From assembly GCF_000231445.1 (NCBI RefSeq), contig NZ_AGFR01000012.1, positions 53,799 through 117,798 of the forward strand: a DNA stretch of 64,000 bases, read 5' to 3'. The notes under the pieces are model-generated. The model searched no databases and had not been told where the DNA came from. It saw only the letters and a program-made list of their open reading frames with translations. Below are positions 17,638 to 25,918 of this stretch, one piece after another. The translations under genes and the position numbers were made by a program. This DNA comes from Commensalibacter intestini A911 (GTDB taxonomy: Bacteria > Pseudomonadota > Alphaproteobacteria > Acetobacterales > Acetobacteraceae). The stretch's first letter is position 1. The number at the start of each line of letters is the position of its first letter.

Positions 17638-18138
17638 TTAGTTCCCAAAAGGATGGGTTAAGCTATGCACATCACGTCGTGTGTTATTTCTTAAACTTTT
17701 CAATTGTTGACGTTGTTGTTGTTGTTGTTTCAAGCTTTGAGCTCTTCTTGCATCAATATTTTTTCTTAATTGAGCTTTTTGATTTTCAAATTGTTGTTTT
17801 TGTTCTTGTGGCAAGTTTTTAACACGATTAATTTCATCTTGTCCACGTTGTTTTTCAGCATTGATATTGTCTTTAAATTGTTGTTTTTGCTGATTTAAAC
17901 GATCTCTTTCTGCTTGTGGTAAATTTTTAACACGATTAATTTCGTCTTGTTGTTGTTGAACACGATTTTGAATTGCTTGATTATGCTGAGTAATTTGGTT
18001 ATGCAGATTATCTTCTTTTTGTTGTAAATTTTGAATTGGATCTTGCATTTGAGCATGTGCTTGAGAAACTGTACCTACTGCAATAAATGCACTAAATAAA
18101 CCTGCTGATAATATAAGCGTTTTTGACATCTTTGTCAT
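17638..18138 (-). CDS. Small secreted Gln-rich coiled-coil protein
   Basis: 166 residues; signal peptide about 1-30 ending AHAQ. The mature protein is extremely Gln/Arg/Lys-rich and probably a long helix or coiled coil. The block DEINRVKNLPQ occurs twice (near 64 and 100), each followed by a Gln-rich stretch. I recognise no family. The signal peptide shares GTVSQ(A/S) and the hydrophobic pattern with the 17426-16959 protein. Envelope stress or periplasmic scaffolding are possible roles but unsupported. Confidence 0.75.
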   Translation of the reverse strand: MTKMSKTLILSAGLFSAFIAVGTVSQAHAQMQDPIQNLQQKEDNLHNQITQHNQAIQNRVQQQQDEINRVKNLPQAERDRLNQQKQQFKDNINAEKQRGQDEINRVKNLPQEQKQQFENQKAQLRKNIDARRAQSLKQQQQQRQQLKSLRNNTRRDVHSLTHPFGN

Positions 18139-18368
18139 AATTTTAAAATACCTTTAATTATTAATTAACTTGAACATAGAAAAGTCTATAAATCAGGCGA
18201 CATTAAGGCATATTTGTAACAAATTATTATAAAAAACATAAATATATATAAAGTATTTTATAATAAAAGTACCTTTATCGTCCTATTATTTTCCTTTATT
18301 AAGAATAATATAACTTTTACATTATAAAAAACGTTTTATATATATTTTCCTACTAAAAGAGTATTTAA

Positions 18369-19922
18369 ATGAAAAAAAACCTTTTAATATCCTGTCTGAC
18401 TACTACATTTTTACTATCTTTGACTACATTCAGTCCATGTTCTTTTGCCCAGGAAAACTCTTCTGACAAAACAGTAGAAATTAAGTCCAAGACTAATAAT
18501 ATTGATGTAAAAGATACTCAAAATCGTTTTGCTCTTTTACCTAAAGATAGTATTACACAACATATCCTAACTCTGCCTCATCAAACTATTCCATATACAG
18601 CCCATGCCGGCACTTTATTAATTCGCAATGACAAAGGCACAGTTACTGCCAAATTATTTTATGTCGCCTATACAGTGGATCATCCAGAGAATAAAAACCG
18701 TCCAATTTCTTTCTTTTTCAATGGGGGTCCTGGTGCAGGAAGCTCTTTCTTAAATCTGGGCGCTGCTGGACCTGAAGTTATTAACTTTCCGAAAAGCAAT
18801 CCTACGGATGGTGCGCATGCCATCAGAGAATCAAATCCTGATAGTTGGCTCCCGTTTACCGATATGGTTTTTATCGATGCTGTCGATACGGGTTATAGTC
18901 TTTCTGCGGATCAGGATAAAGCACCCAAAGAATTTTATACATCCAAACAAGATGCAAAAATATTTGCCAAAGCCATTCAATTATATTTATCAACGTCAGA
19001 TCGTAAAGACCCGCCAGTTTGGTTAGTCGGTGAAAGCTATGGTGGCATACGCTCTATTCTGGTTGCCAATGATTTGCTTAAAAATCAAAATATTTTTGTC
19101 AGAGGCATCGTCATGCTTTCCCCTGCCATTGAAATGGGATTTTTAGATCAATCTGATAATCCAATGGCCAATGCATTTTTACTCCCCTCTTATATCGCTA
19201 GCCACCTTGAAACTACTCATCAACTCTCTGATGATAAAATCAAAGAAGCATATCATTATGCAATGGGTAGTTATTTGCAAAAGATGGTTAATCCTGTATC
19301 TCCCCAAGAACAGCAATCATTCTATCAAGATCTTAGCCAACAAACGGGATTACCTGTTAGTATCATTGCCCAACATAAAGCTGTATTAGATCCATCTGCA
19401 CATGATATTCGCAGTCGTGATGGTAAATTACACAGCCTCTATGATTATACGTTAACCATCAATGATCCTTATCCTGATGGCACAAATAATGAAGATAGTC
19501 CTGAACCTGTTTTATCTGGATTTGGTAAAGCTTATGGGAATATGTTTGCCACTTATGCCGCACAAGAGTTACATTTCCAGACACCTTTAACCTATAATCT
19601 GTTAAATATGCCTCTCAATAGTAAATGGGATTATACAGATAACGGTTTTTCAATTGTCCGAGGCATGCCCATTATGCGCAAATTAATGGCATTAAACCCA
19701 TCTATGCAAATCTTTATTGCACATGGTTACTTTGATCTTGTTTGTCCTTTTTCAACATCACAATGGATTATCAATCAAATGCCCACAAGCGACCAAGACC
19801 GTATCAATTTAAAACTCTATAAAGGCGGACACATGCTTTATACAAATCCAAAAAGTAGAGCCACATTAACCCATGATGTAGAACAGCTTTACAAAAAAGA
19901 TCAACAACTCAATTCAAAATAA
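18369..19922 (+). CDS. Secreted S10 family serine carboxypeptidase
   Basis: 517-residue alpha/beta-hydrolase peptidase of the S10 family, which removes C-terminal residues at acidic pH. A signal peptide covers about 1-27 (ending SFAQ). The oxyanion loop is FNGGPGAGSS (about 117-126), and the catalytic triad reads Ser223 in GESYGG, Asp456 in YFDLVCPF and His488 in KGGHM. It is probably periplasmic or exported, feeding amino-acid uptake in an acid-producing organism (inference). Its last 22 bp overlap the end of the convergent cobC. Confidence 0.93.
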   Translation: MKKNLLISCLTTTFLLSLTTFSPCSFAQENSSDKTVEIKSKTNNIDVKDTQNRFALLPKDSITQHILTLPHQTIPYTAHAGTLLIRNDKGTVTAKLFYVAYTVDHPENKNRPISFFFNGGPGAGSSFLNLGAAGPEVINFPKSNPTDGAHAIRESNPDSWLPFTDMVFIDAVDTGYSLSADQDKAPKEFYTSKQDAKIFAKAIQLYLSTSDRKDPPVWLVGESYGGIRSILVANDLLKNQNIFVRGIVMLSPAIEMGFLDQSDNPMANAFLLPSYIASHLETTHQLSDDKIKEAYHYAMGSYLQKMVNPVSPQEQQSFYQDLSQQTGLPVSIIAQHKAVLDPSAHDIRSRDGKLHSLYDYTLTINDPYPDGTNNEDSPEPVLSGFGKAYGNMFATYAAQELHFQTPLTYNLLNMPLNSKWDYTDNGFSIVRGMPIMRKLMALNPSMQIFIAHGYFDLVCPFSTSQWIINQMPTSDQDRINLKLYKGGHMLYTNPKSRATLTHDVEQLYKKDQQLNSK

Positions 19923-20908
19923 CCTTGAATGACTTTCTGCACTCTGTCCCATTCTTGATGATGGGACAGACCAAAACGTAACCATTGATTATTATAATCA
20001 AACTTACGCACCCAAATCCCATGATTGGCTAAATAAGACCATAACTCTTGTGCTTTTATATATTCTATTAATCTAAATAAATGCGTCCCACCAATCACTT
20101 TACATCCATAGCGTAGAAATAGTTGATCAAGTTGTTTGACTTGACGAGCAAGCTGCTGTTGAGACTGTAAAAACCAAGCATCATCTTGCAAAGCTTGCTG
20201 GCTAATTTGTAATGCTGCGCCACTAACTGCCCAAGGACCTAACATTTGTCTGATTTTTTGAATATGATCAGAGTTAGACAATACAAACCCTAGACGAACA
20301 CCTGCCAATCCATAAGTTTTTCCAAAAGAACGTAAAATCGTTAAAAATGGATGAGGCAAAAGCTTACCTACTCCCTGCCCTTCAAAATCCATAAACGCTT
20401 CATCAACGACAAAATGATTATTAAACTGTCCAAAATGAACAAGAGCCTCTTTAATTTGTTCTATAGAAAATAAACGACCGTCAGGATTATTAGGATTGCA
20501 AACTACCCCTATCGTCTGTTCTTGAGATCCAAAACGCATCAATGCTTCTAGTGATTTTACTTGATAGACTTTTACCCCAGCTTGCTGCCACGTCTTTATA
20601 TGTTCCATATAAGTTGGACATAAAATACAAACCTGTTTCGCTTGAAAAATATACGGCAATAACGAAATTAAAATTTGCGTTCCTGGAGCCGCAGCAGCAT
20701 AGTTTTCATCTCTTACTCCATAAGCTATTGCTGCAATTTTTCTTAAATTTTCTTCATCTTGCATATTCGGCAACTCTGCCCATCGTTCCGACGAGATTGG
20801 CACGAAAGGATAAGCATAAGGATTAATCCCTGTCGATAAATCAATCCAAGGCATGACAGCATGCGGAAATTGCCTTTTTGCTTCTTGTAACTGACCACCA
20901 TGAATCAT
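19901..20908 (-). CDS. cobC: Threonine-phosphate decarboxylase
   Basis: PLP enzyme of the aminotransferase class II fold that makes (R)-1-amino-2-propanol phosphate, the linker used by CbiB. 335 residues. STGINPYAYP near 25, VCNPNNPDG (137-144), VVDEAFMDF (Asp169) and the PLP lysine in SFGKTYG (Lys197) are visible. The CobD/CobC group is favoured over histidinol-phosphate aminotransferase by the N-terminal MIHGGQ start and by the adjacent cbiB, cobQ, cobO and cobU. In Salmonella nomenclature it is CobD. It diverges from cbiB across 84 bp. Confidence 0.9.
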   Translation of the reverse strand: MIHGGQLQEAKRQFPHAVMPWIDLSTGINPYAYPFVPISSERWAELPNMQDEENLRKIAAIAYGVRDENYAAAAPGTQILISLLPYIFQAKQVCILCPTYMEHIKTWQQAGVKVYQVKSLEALMRFGSQEQTIGVVCNPNNPDGRLFSIEQIKEALVHFGQFNNHFVVDEAFMDFEGQGVGKLLPHPFLTILRSFGKTYGLAGVRLGFVLSNSDHIQKIRQMLGPWAVSGAALQISQQALQDDAWFLQSQQQLARQVKQLDQLFLRYGCKVIGGTHLFRLIEYIKAQELWSYLANHGIWVRKFDYNNQWLRFGLSHHQEWDRVQKVIQGYFELSC

Positions 20909-20992
20909 TGTGATTTGCTCTACCTTGTTATAAACAATCTAATATGTAAGTCACTTCTATCAAACGCTTTACACGATTGACCTTCGGATCTC

Positions 20993-21994
20993 ATGAAAAA
21001 AATCACTCTTTATCATATTCAAACACTTCTGCTTCGTCATTTAAAAATCATGGCTATTGCTATTTTTATCGACGCAATCTGGGGAGATCCGAAACAAATT
21101 TATAATAAAATCCCGCATCCTATTATTTGGATAGGGAATTTAATTGACTATTTAGATAAAAAACTTAACCACCCACAAGATACTGCACCGCAACAAAAAA
21201 GAAACGGTTTTCTTACTCTTGGATTAACCGTAGCACTTCCTTGCCTCATTGGATATTTCATACAAAAAAGCCTTTTTAAAATCTTTCCTAAACCTATTGC
21301 GTGTCTTTTGTCTGGAATCATTGGGAGTATTTTTATTGCACGTCGTTCTTTATATGAGCACGTTCAAGATGTTTCAAATGCATTAGAGCATCCTGATATC
21401 AATATTGCTCGTCATGCAGTCAGTCAAATTGTTGGCAGAAATACCAGCCAACTTGACCACTCTGGTATTGTCAGAGCAGCAATTGAAAGTCTGGCAGAAA
21501 ATTTTTCTGATGGTGTAACCGCACCTATTTTTTGGGGATGTATAGGTGGATTACCAGGTATTATTATTTATAAAGCCATTAATACCGCAGATAGTATGAT
21601 TGGGCATAAAACGACTAAATATCAATATTTTGGATATGCAGCAGCCAAAACAGATGATTATGTAAATTACCCTGCGTCTAGACTATCTGCCTTATGGATT
21701 ATTTTAACAGCCAGTAAAAAACCAATCAATGACATCAAACAAGTTATCAAAGAAGCAAAAAAGCATAACTCCCCCAATGCAGGATGGCCAGAAGCGGCAA
21801 TGGCAACTTGTTTATCCATTTATCTTGCAGGACCACGACAATATAAAGATATCGTTCTTAACACTGCTTGGATTGGAAACGGTAGAAAAGAACTAAATCG
21901 CAATGATATTCAAAACGCATTAAAAATATTTTTATCTGCCTGCAATATCCATTATAATTTAATATTATTTAACTTATTTTTTATACCAAAATAA
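20993..21994 (+). CDS. cbiB: Adenosylcobinamide-phosphate synthase
   Basis: Integral membrane enzyme that joins aminopropanol (phosphate) to adenosylcobyric acid (named CobD in Pseudomonas). The core start IDAIWGDP near residue 25 and PHPIIWIGNLI are diagnostic; AESLAENFSDGVTAP near 164 and the membrane segments fit. It carries about 19 residues before the usual family start. The alternative ATG at 21050 lacks a ribosome site, so I keep 20993. 333 residues. It diverges from cobC and converges on cobQ. Confidence 0.93.
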   Translation: MKKITLYHIQTLLLRHLKIMAIAIFIDAIWGDPKQIYNKIPHPIIWIGNLIDYLDKKLNHPQDTAPQQKRNGFLTLGLTVALPCLIGYFIQKSLFKIFPKPIACLLSGIIGSIFIARRSLYEHVQDVSNALEHPDINIARHAVSQIVGRNTSQLDHSGIVRAAIESLAENFSDGVTAPIFWGCIGGLPGIIIYKAINTADSMIGHKTTKYQYFGYAAAKTDDYVNYPASRLSALWIILTASKKPINDIKQVIKEAKKHNSPNAGWPEAAMATCLSIYLAGPRQYKDIVLNTAWIGNGRKELNRNDIQNALKIFLSACNIHYNLILFNLFFIPK

Positions 21995-22066
21995 TAAGTT
22001 ACTCGTGTTATATTTGATCTTTTATTTCAAATAACATTTATTTTTAATATATGATTATAAAAAGCA

Positions 22067-22239
22067 TTGCAAATAAATTGCAAGTTAGAGTATATTGCCG
22101 AATGAGACTTATATTTCTAAATATTAGATATAGAGAGTCGAAAGTTATCTAAGAGATTTTCATGAGATTATTTTTCTTAGTCTCTTTATGTAAACTACCT
22201 AACTACTCAATTTACCTCCCCTTTTGGGGAGGTTTTTTT
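22067..22239 (+). ncRNA. Candidate small RNA between cbiB and cobQ
   Basis: A promoter-like TTGCAA (22067-22072) with an 18-bp spacer to TATATT (22091-22096) predicts a start near 22103. The transcript would be about 137 nt. It can form GACT...AGTC closing a TCTAA/TTAGA hairpin (22106-22139), an AAGAGA/TCTCTT hairpin (22151-22186), a single-stranded stretch, and then a strong intrinsic terminator at 22215-22239. There is no reading frame of note. The 3' hairpin arm carries CCUCCCC, an anti-Shine-Dalgarno-like sequence. It could also be only the 3' end of the cbiB message. The class is not recognised. Confidence 0.5.
22215..22239. terminator. Strong intrinsic terminator between cbiB (or sRNA) and cobQ
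   Basis: CCTCCCC (22215-22221), TTTT loop, GGGGAGG (22226-22232), then seven T. It is the most GC-rich terminator in the window. On the minus strand the downstream A/T tract is weaker, but it may also end cobQ-side transcription. Confidence 0.9.
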
Positions 22240-22247
22240 ATTCAATA

Positions 22248-23708
22248 TCACACACTCTCACTTAACATTGCTGCGATATCTAAAGAATATTCAATATGAT
22301 CCGCCCACTGATCTAAAGTGTTTTCCACTTGATCTAAAAAATTGATCGAACTTTCTTTGCTACCAAAATAATTTAATAAGGCTTTCCGAGCATCATCACC
22401 GTGGAAAATGCCATGCAAATAAGTTCCTATAATTTTCCCATTTTCAGAAACGATCCCTTCCGCTCTACCATTCTCCAGTATTGCAAAAGATTTGTAATGC
22501 TCGTGATGCCTCGTCTCTCCTAGATGCATTTCATATCCACAACATTCAGCATCATTCATAAACAAATGCCCTTTAACCTCTGATAGTGTTTTCGAACGGT
22601 CTAAAATCGTTGAAAACGATAAAAGATTTAACGCTTGAATGGACCGCGTATCCCCTTCAATTCCATAAGGGTCTGAAATCTCTGTCCCCAACATTTGATA
22701 TCCGCCACAAATACCCATCACATACCCCCCTTGTCGTAAATGGGCTTTGATATCCACATCCCAACCGGTTTGATATAAAGCTTCCAAATCTGCAATGGTT
22801 GTTTTAGAACCTGGAATAATAATTACATCTGAATTTTTAGGAATAACATCTCCTATTTCAATAAAATTCAACTGAACATTATCTTCATATTTCAAAGGAT
22901 CAAAATCATCAAAATTCGCAATTGTCGGTAAAAGCAAAACGGACATAACGAGCTTTCCTTTTTGCTGAAAATGAACAACCGATTTAAGATCCGCAGCATC
23001 TTCAGCTGGCAATTGACTAAGCTGAGGAAAGTGAGGCAGTAAACCAATATTTTTCCATTGTGTTTTTTGACTAATCCACTGCATTGCATCGGTAAATAAC
23101 GTCGGGTCACCACGCATTTTATTTACAATAAAGCCTTTAATCAGCTTTAAATCTTCGAGAGGTAACACCGTATACGTACCGATAAGGCTCGCAATAACCC
23201 CTCCGCGATCAATATCTCCAATTAAAATAACTGGGGCTTGAACTGCTTGAGCAAACCCCATATTGGCAATATCACTCTCTCGCAAATTAATCTCTGAAGC
23301 AGAACCTGCTCCTTCAATTAAAACAATATCTGCCTCTTTAGAAAGTCTTTCAAAGCTTTCCAATACATACGGCATCAGTTGAGGTTTAATCGATTGATAT
23401 TCTCTTGCCTTTGCCTGCCCCCAAACTTTTCCTTGTACAATAATCTGAGAACCAATATGACTTTGCGGTTTTAAAAGAACAGGATTCATATGAACGCTCG
23501 GCTCTACCCCACAAGCCAATGCCTGCAATGCTTGAGCACGTCCTATTTCCCCACCTTCTTTGGTTACAGCAGCATTGTTCGACATATTTTGAGGCTTAAA
23601 AGGTAAAACCTTTAACCCCTTACGCCTGAATGCCCTGGCAATTCCAGCAACCAGAACAGATTTACCAACACTAGAACCCGTTCCCTGGAACATCAAGGCA
23701 CGTGCCAT
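22248..23708 (-). CDS. cobQ: Cobyric acid synthase
   Basis: Glutamine-dependent amidotransferase that amidates positions b, d, e and g of adenosylcobyrinic acid a,c-diamide. 486 residues. An N-terminal synthetase domain has the P-loop GTGSSVGKS (9-17); a C-terminal class I glutaminase-like domain has Cys334 in GICGGYQ and His432 in TYLHGIF. Its start overlaps the cobO stop by one base, and cobU-cobO-cobQ read as one minus-strand operon. Confidence 0.96.
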   Translation of the reverse strand: MARALMFQGTGSSVGKSVLVAGIARAFRRKGLKVLPFKPQNMSNNAAVTKEGGEIGRAQALQALACGVEPSVHMNPVLLKPQSHIGSQIIVQGKVWGQAKAREYQSIKPQLMPYVLESFERLSKEADIVLIEGAGSASEINLRESDIANMGFAQAVQAPVILIGDIDRGGVIASLIGTYTVLPLEDLKLIKGFIVNKMRGDPTLFTDAMQWISQKTQWKNIGLLPHFPQLSQLPAEDAADLKSVVHFQQKGKLVMSVLLLPTIANFDDFDPLKYEDNVQLNFIEIGDVIPKNSDVIIIPGSKTTIADLEALYQTGWDVDIKAHLRQGGYVMGICGGYQMLGTEISDPYGIEGDTRSIQALNLLSFSTILDRSKTLSEVKGHLFMNDAECCGYEMHLGETRHHEHYKSFAILENGRAEGIVSENGKIIGTYLHGIFHGDDARKALLNYFGSKESSINFLDQVENTLDQWADHIEYSLDIAAMLSESV

Positions 23709-24319
23709 TAAAATTCAACCCCTTTTTGAGCTTTTACGCCAGCTTCAAAATGATGTTTAATTAACTTCATTTCTGTGACTAAATCCGCAGCATCAATTAA
23801 TTCTTGTTTTGCATTACGTCCAGTAATAACCACATGCTGCATAGAAGGTCTGTTACGTAATCCATCAAGAACAGTTTCCATGGCAATATAATCATATCGC
23901 AACGCAATATTCAGCTCATCGAGAACAACCAAAGCAACATCTTCATCTTGCAAATATTGTAACGCCACATCCCAAGCTTTGGCACAAGAATCAATATCTT
24001 TTTGCTTATCTTGAGTATCCCATGTAAAACCTTCCCCCAATATATGCCATTCCAATAGCTCAGGGAACAAGTCTGCCATTTTACGCTCACCAGTTTGCCA
24101 TTCTGGGGCTTTAATAAATTGAACCACAGCACATTTACGACCATAGCCTAAATTTCTAAACACTAAACCAAAAGCTGCTGTGGACTTTCCTTTTCCAGAA
24201 CCCGTATGCACCATAACGAGCCCTTTAGTTTCCGTTTTAGAAGCCACAAGCTCTGTTTGTAACTCTTTTCTTTTTTGCATTTTTTTCTTATGCACATCAG
24301 CATCATTTTGTGTCATCAT
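23708..24319 (-). CDS. cobO: Cob(I)yrinic acid a,c-diamide adenosyltransferase
   Basis: ATP:corrinoid adenosyltransferase of the CobA/BtuR family, which attaches the upper 5'-deoxyadenosyl ligand. 203 residues, with P-loop HTGSGKGKST (38-47), the GYGRKCAVVQFIK stretch, and VVLDELN near 132. It has the typical basic N-terminus. Middle gene of cobU-cobO-cobQ, 5 bp after cobU. Confidence 0.95.
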   Translation of the reverse strand: MMTQNDADVHKKKMQKRKELQTELVASKTETKGLVMVHTGSGKGKSTAAFGLVFRNLGYGRKCAVVQFIKAPEWQTGERKMADLFPELLEWHILGEGFTWDTQDKQKDIDSCAKAWDVALQYLQDEDVALVVLDELNIALRYDYIAMETVLDGLRNRPSMQHVVITGRNAKQELIDAADLVTEMKLIKHHFEAGVKAQKGVEF

Positions 24320-24324
24320 TTTTC

Positions 24325-24840
24325 CTATTCTTCAGATTTCATTACGATTGGATAGCCTGCCACTATAAAAGTAAAACGATCGGCAATTTGAGCAATTTTT
24401 TGGTGTAATATTCCAGCATAATTTCGAAAAGCACGCGACATAGGATCAGCTGGCACAATCCCTTGACCGACCTCGTTACTAACAATCACCATCTCACCTG
24501 TATAAGCTTGTAATGTCATCACAAGACGATCAATTTCCATATTAATGTCACATTTATCCATCATTAAATTCGTTAGCCATAACATCAGACAATCAATTAA
24601 AATCGGCGATGGGTGATGCTTTTCAATATATTCAGCAATTTTTAAAGGTTCTTCATATGTGATCCATCCATCCCCTCGGCGCTCTTGATGCTCTGTAATT
24701 TTTTGTCGCATTTCATCATCCCATGCTCTGCCCGTTGCTAAATACAACCACGGTTGAGCATACTGCATCAGTTGCGCTTCGGCATATCGGCTTTTCCCTG
24801 ATTTCGCACCGCCAAGGATAAAATGAATCATCACATTCAA
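24325..24840 (-). CDS. cobU: Adenosylcobinamide kinase / adenosylcobinamide-phosphate guanylyltransferase
   Basis: Bifunctional enzyme that phosphorylates and then guanylylates adenosylcobinamide for nucleotide-loop assembly. 171 residues. The P-loop is LGGAKSGKS (9-17); a WITYEEP stretch near 58, DCLMLWLTNL near 83 and VSNEVGQGIVP near 118 are diagnostic. Met1 and Met4 are both possible starts. First gene of the operon. I looked for a cobalamin riboswitch in the 81 bp upstream and there is no room for one. Confidence 0.95.
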   Translation of the reverse strand: MNVMIHFILGGAKSGKSRYAEAQLMQYAQPWLYLATGRAWDDEMRQKITEHQERRGDGWITYEEPLKIAEYIEKHHPSPILIDCLMLWLTNLMMDKCDINMEIDRLVMTLQAYTGEMVIVSNEVGQGIVPADPMSRAFRNYAGILHQKIAQIADRFTFIVAGYPIVMKSEE

Positions 24841-24951
24841 CTTATTTCTAATTAAATTCTGTCCAACACCCCTACAATATGACTATAATTTATCAAGATT
24901 CAATCTGAATATTTCATTCTGATGATAAATCATTTAAAAGGATACAGCCCT

Positions 24952-25884
24952 ATGAAACCCGAAATCTTACAACTTGTTCCTATTAATAAATCTATCCAAG
25001 AACAAATTAATCAAAATTTTACCAATCATATTCATATTGATGATTTACCCCCGCCTGATATTTTACATAAAATTGAAGCCGTCATTACCAATGGTGTCAT
25101 TGGTGCTCCAACAGATATGTTGAATACATTACCAAACCTCAAGCTCATTACCGTGCATGGGGTGGGATATGACAATGTTGATATAGAGTTAGCAAAAGAA
25201 AGAAACATAAAACTCAGCATTGCTACTGGTGCCCCCACTCAAGATGTAGCCGATATGGCAATTGGCTTATTATTAGATGTTGCTCGTCAATTAACCTTAC
25301 GTGATCAATTTATACGTGCAGGGCGATGGACAAAAGAACGATTTCCTTATCAAGGAACATCGATTTCTAATAAAAAAGTTGGCATTATGGGAATGGGGCC
25401 TATTGGTAGAGCCATTGCTCAAAGAATAGAAGCTTTCGATAATGAGGTTTCTTACACAGCACGTCATCAACATACAGATGTTAAGTGGAATTTCGTTCCT
25501 TCATTATTAGATCTTGCCAAACAATCTGATATCTTTATTGTTGCAGCCAGCGGTGGAGATAACTCCAGAAAAGCGATTAACAAAAAAATTATCGAAGCTA
25601 TTGGGGAACATGGTTTTCTTATTAATATTGGGCGCGGTGTCACCATAGACGAAGAGGCTCTCATCGAATGTTTGCAAAATAAAAAACTTGCAGGTGCTGG
25701 ATTAGATGTTTTTGCAAATGAACCTCATGTTCCACAAGCACTCAAAAACCTTCCGAATATTGTGATGGCACCCCATTCTGCTGGAGCCACATATGAAACT
25801 GCAAAAAAAATTGCTTTGAAAGTATTACGCTCATTAGACGATTATTTCTCAGGAAAAGAATTACCGGATGAAGTGAAATTATAA
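24952..25884 (+). CDS. D-isomer-specific 2-hydroxyacid dehydrogenase
   Basis: NAD(P)-dependent oxidoreductase of the glyoxylate/hydroxypyruvate reductase type, about 310 residues. I start at 24952 because AAAAGGA (24936-24942) lies 9 bp upstream; an in-frame ATG at 24922 lacks this. Motifs: HGVGYDNVD near 69, Rossmann GMGPIG (about 147-152), GRGVTIDEEAL near 228 with the arginine context, and a C-terminal PHSAGAT histidine. It is followed after 34 bp by the UbiD gene, so it may be part of the same catabolic operon. Substrate not predictable. Confidence 0.88.
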   Translation: MKPEILQLVPINKSIQEQINQNFTNHIHIDDLPPPDILHKIEAVITNGVIGAPTDMLNTLPNLKLITVHGVGYDNVDIELAKERNIKLSIATGAPTQDVADMAIGLLLDVARQLTLRDQFIRAGRWTKERFPYQGTSISNKKVGIMGMGPIGRAIAQRIEAFDNEVSYTARHQHTDVKWNFVPSLLDLAKQSDIFIVAASGGDNSRKAINKKIIEAIGEHGFLINIGRGVTIDEEALIECLQNKKLAGAGLDVFANEPHVPQALKNLPNIVMAPHSAGATYETAKKIALKVLRSLDDYFSGKELPDEVKL

Positions 25885-25918
25885 TTATTTTTAATTTCAA
25901 CCATAAGAAAACAGAACA

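Noticed and set aside
24841..24951. Cobalamin riboswitch upstream of cobU
   Set aside because: Only 81-111 bp are available and no B12-box-like sequence is seen. The regions before eat (28909-29146) and between cbiB and cobQ also lack it.
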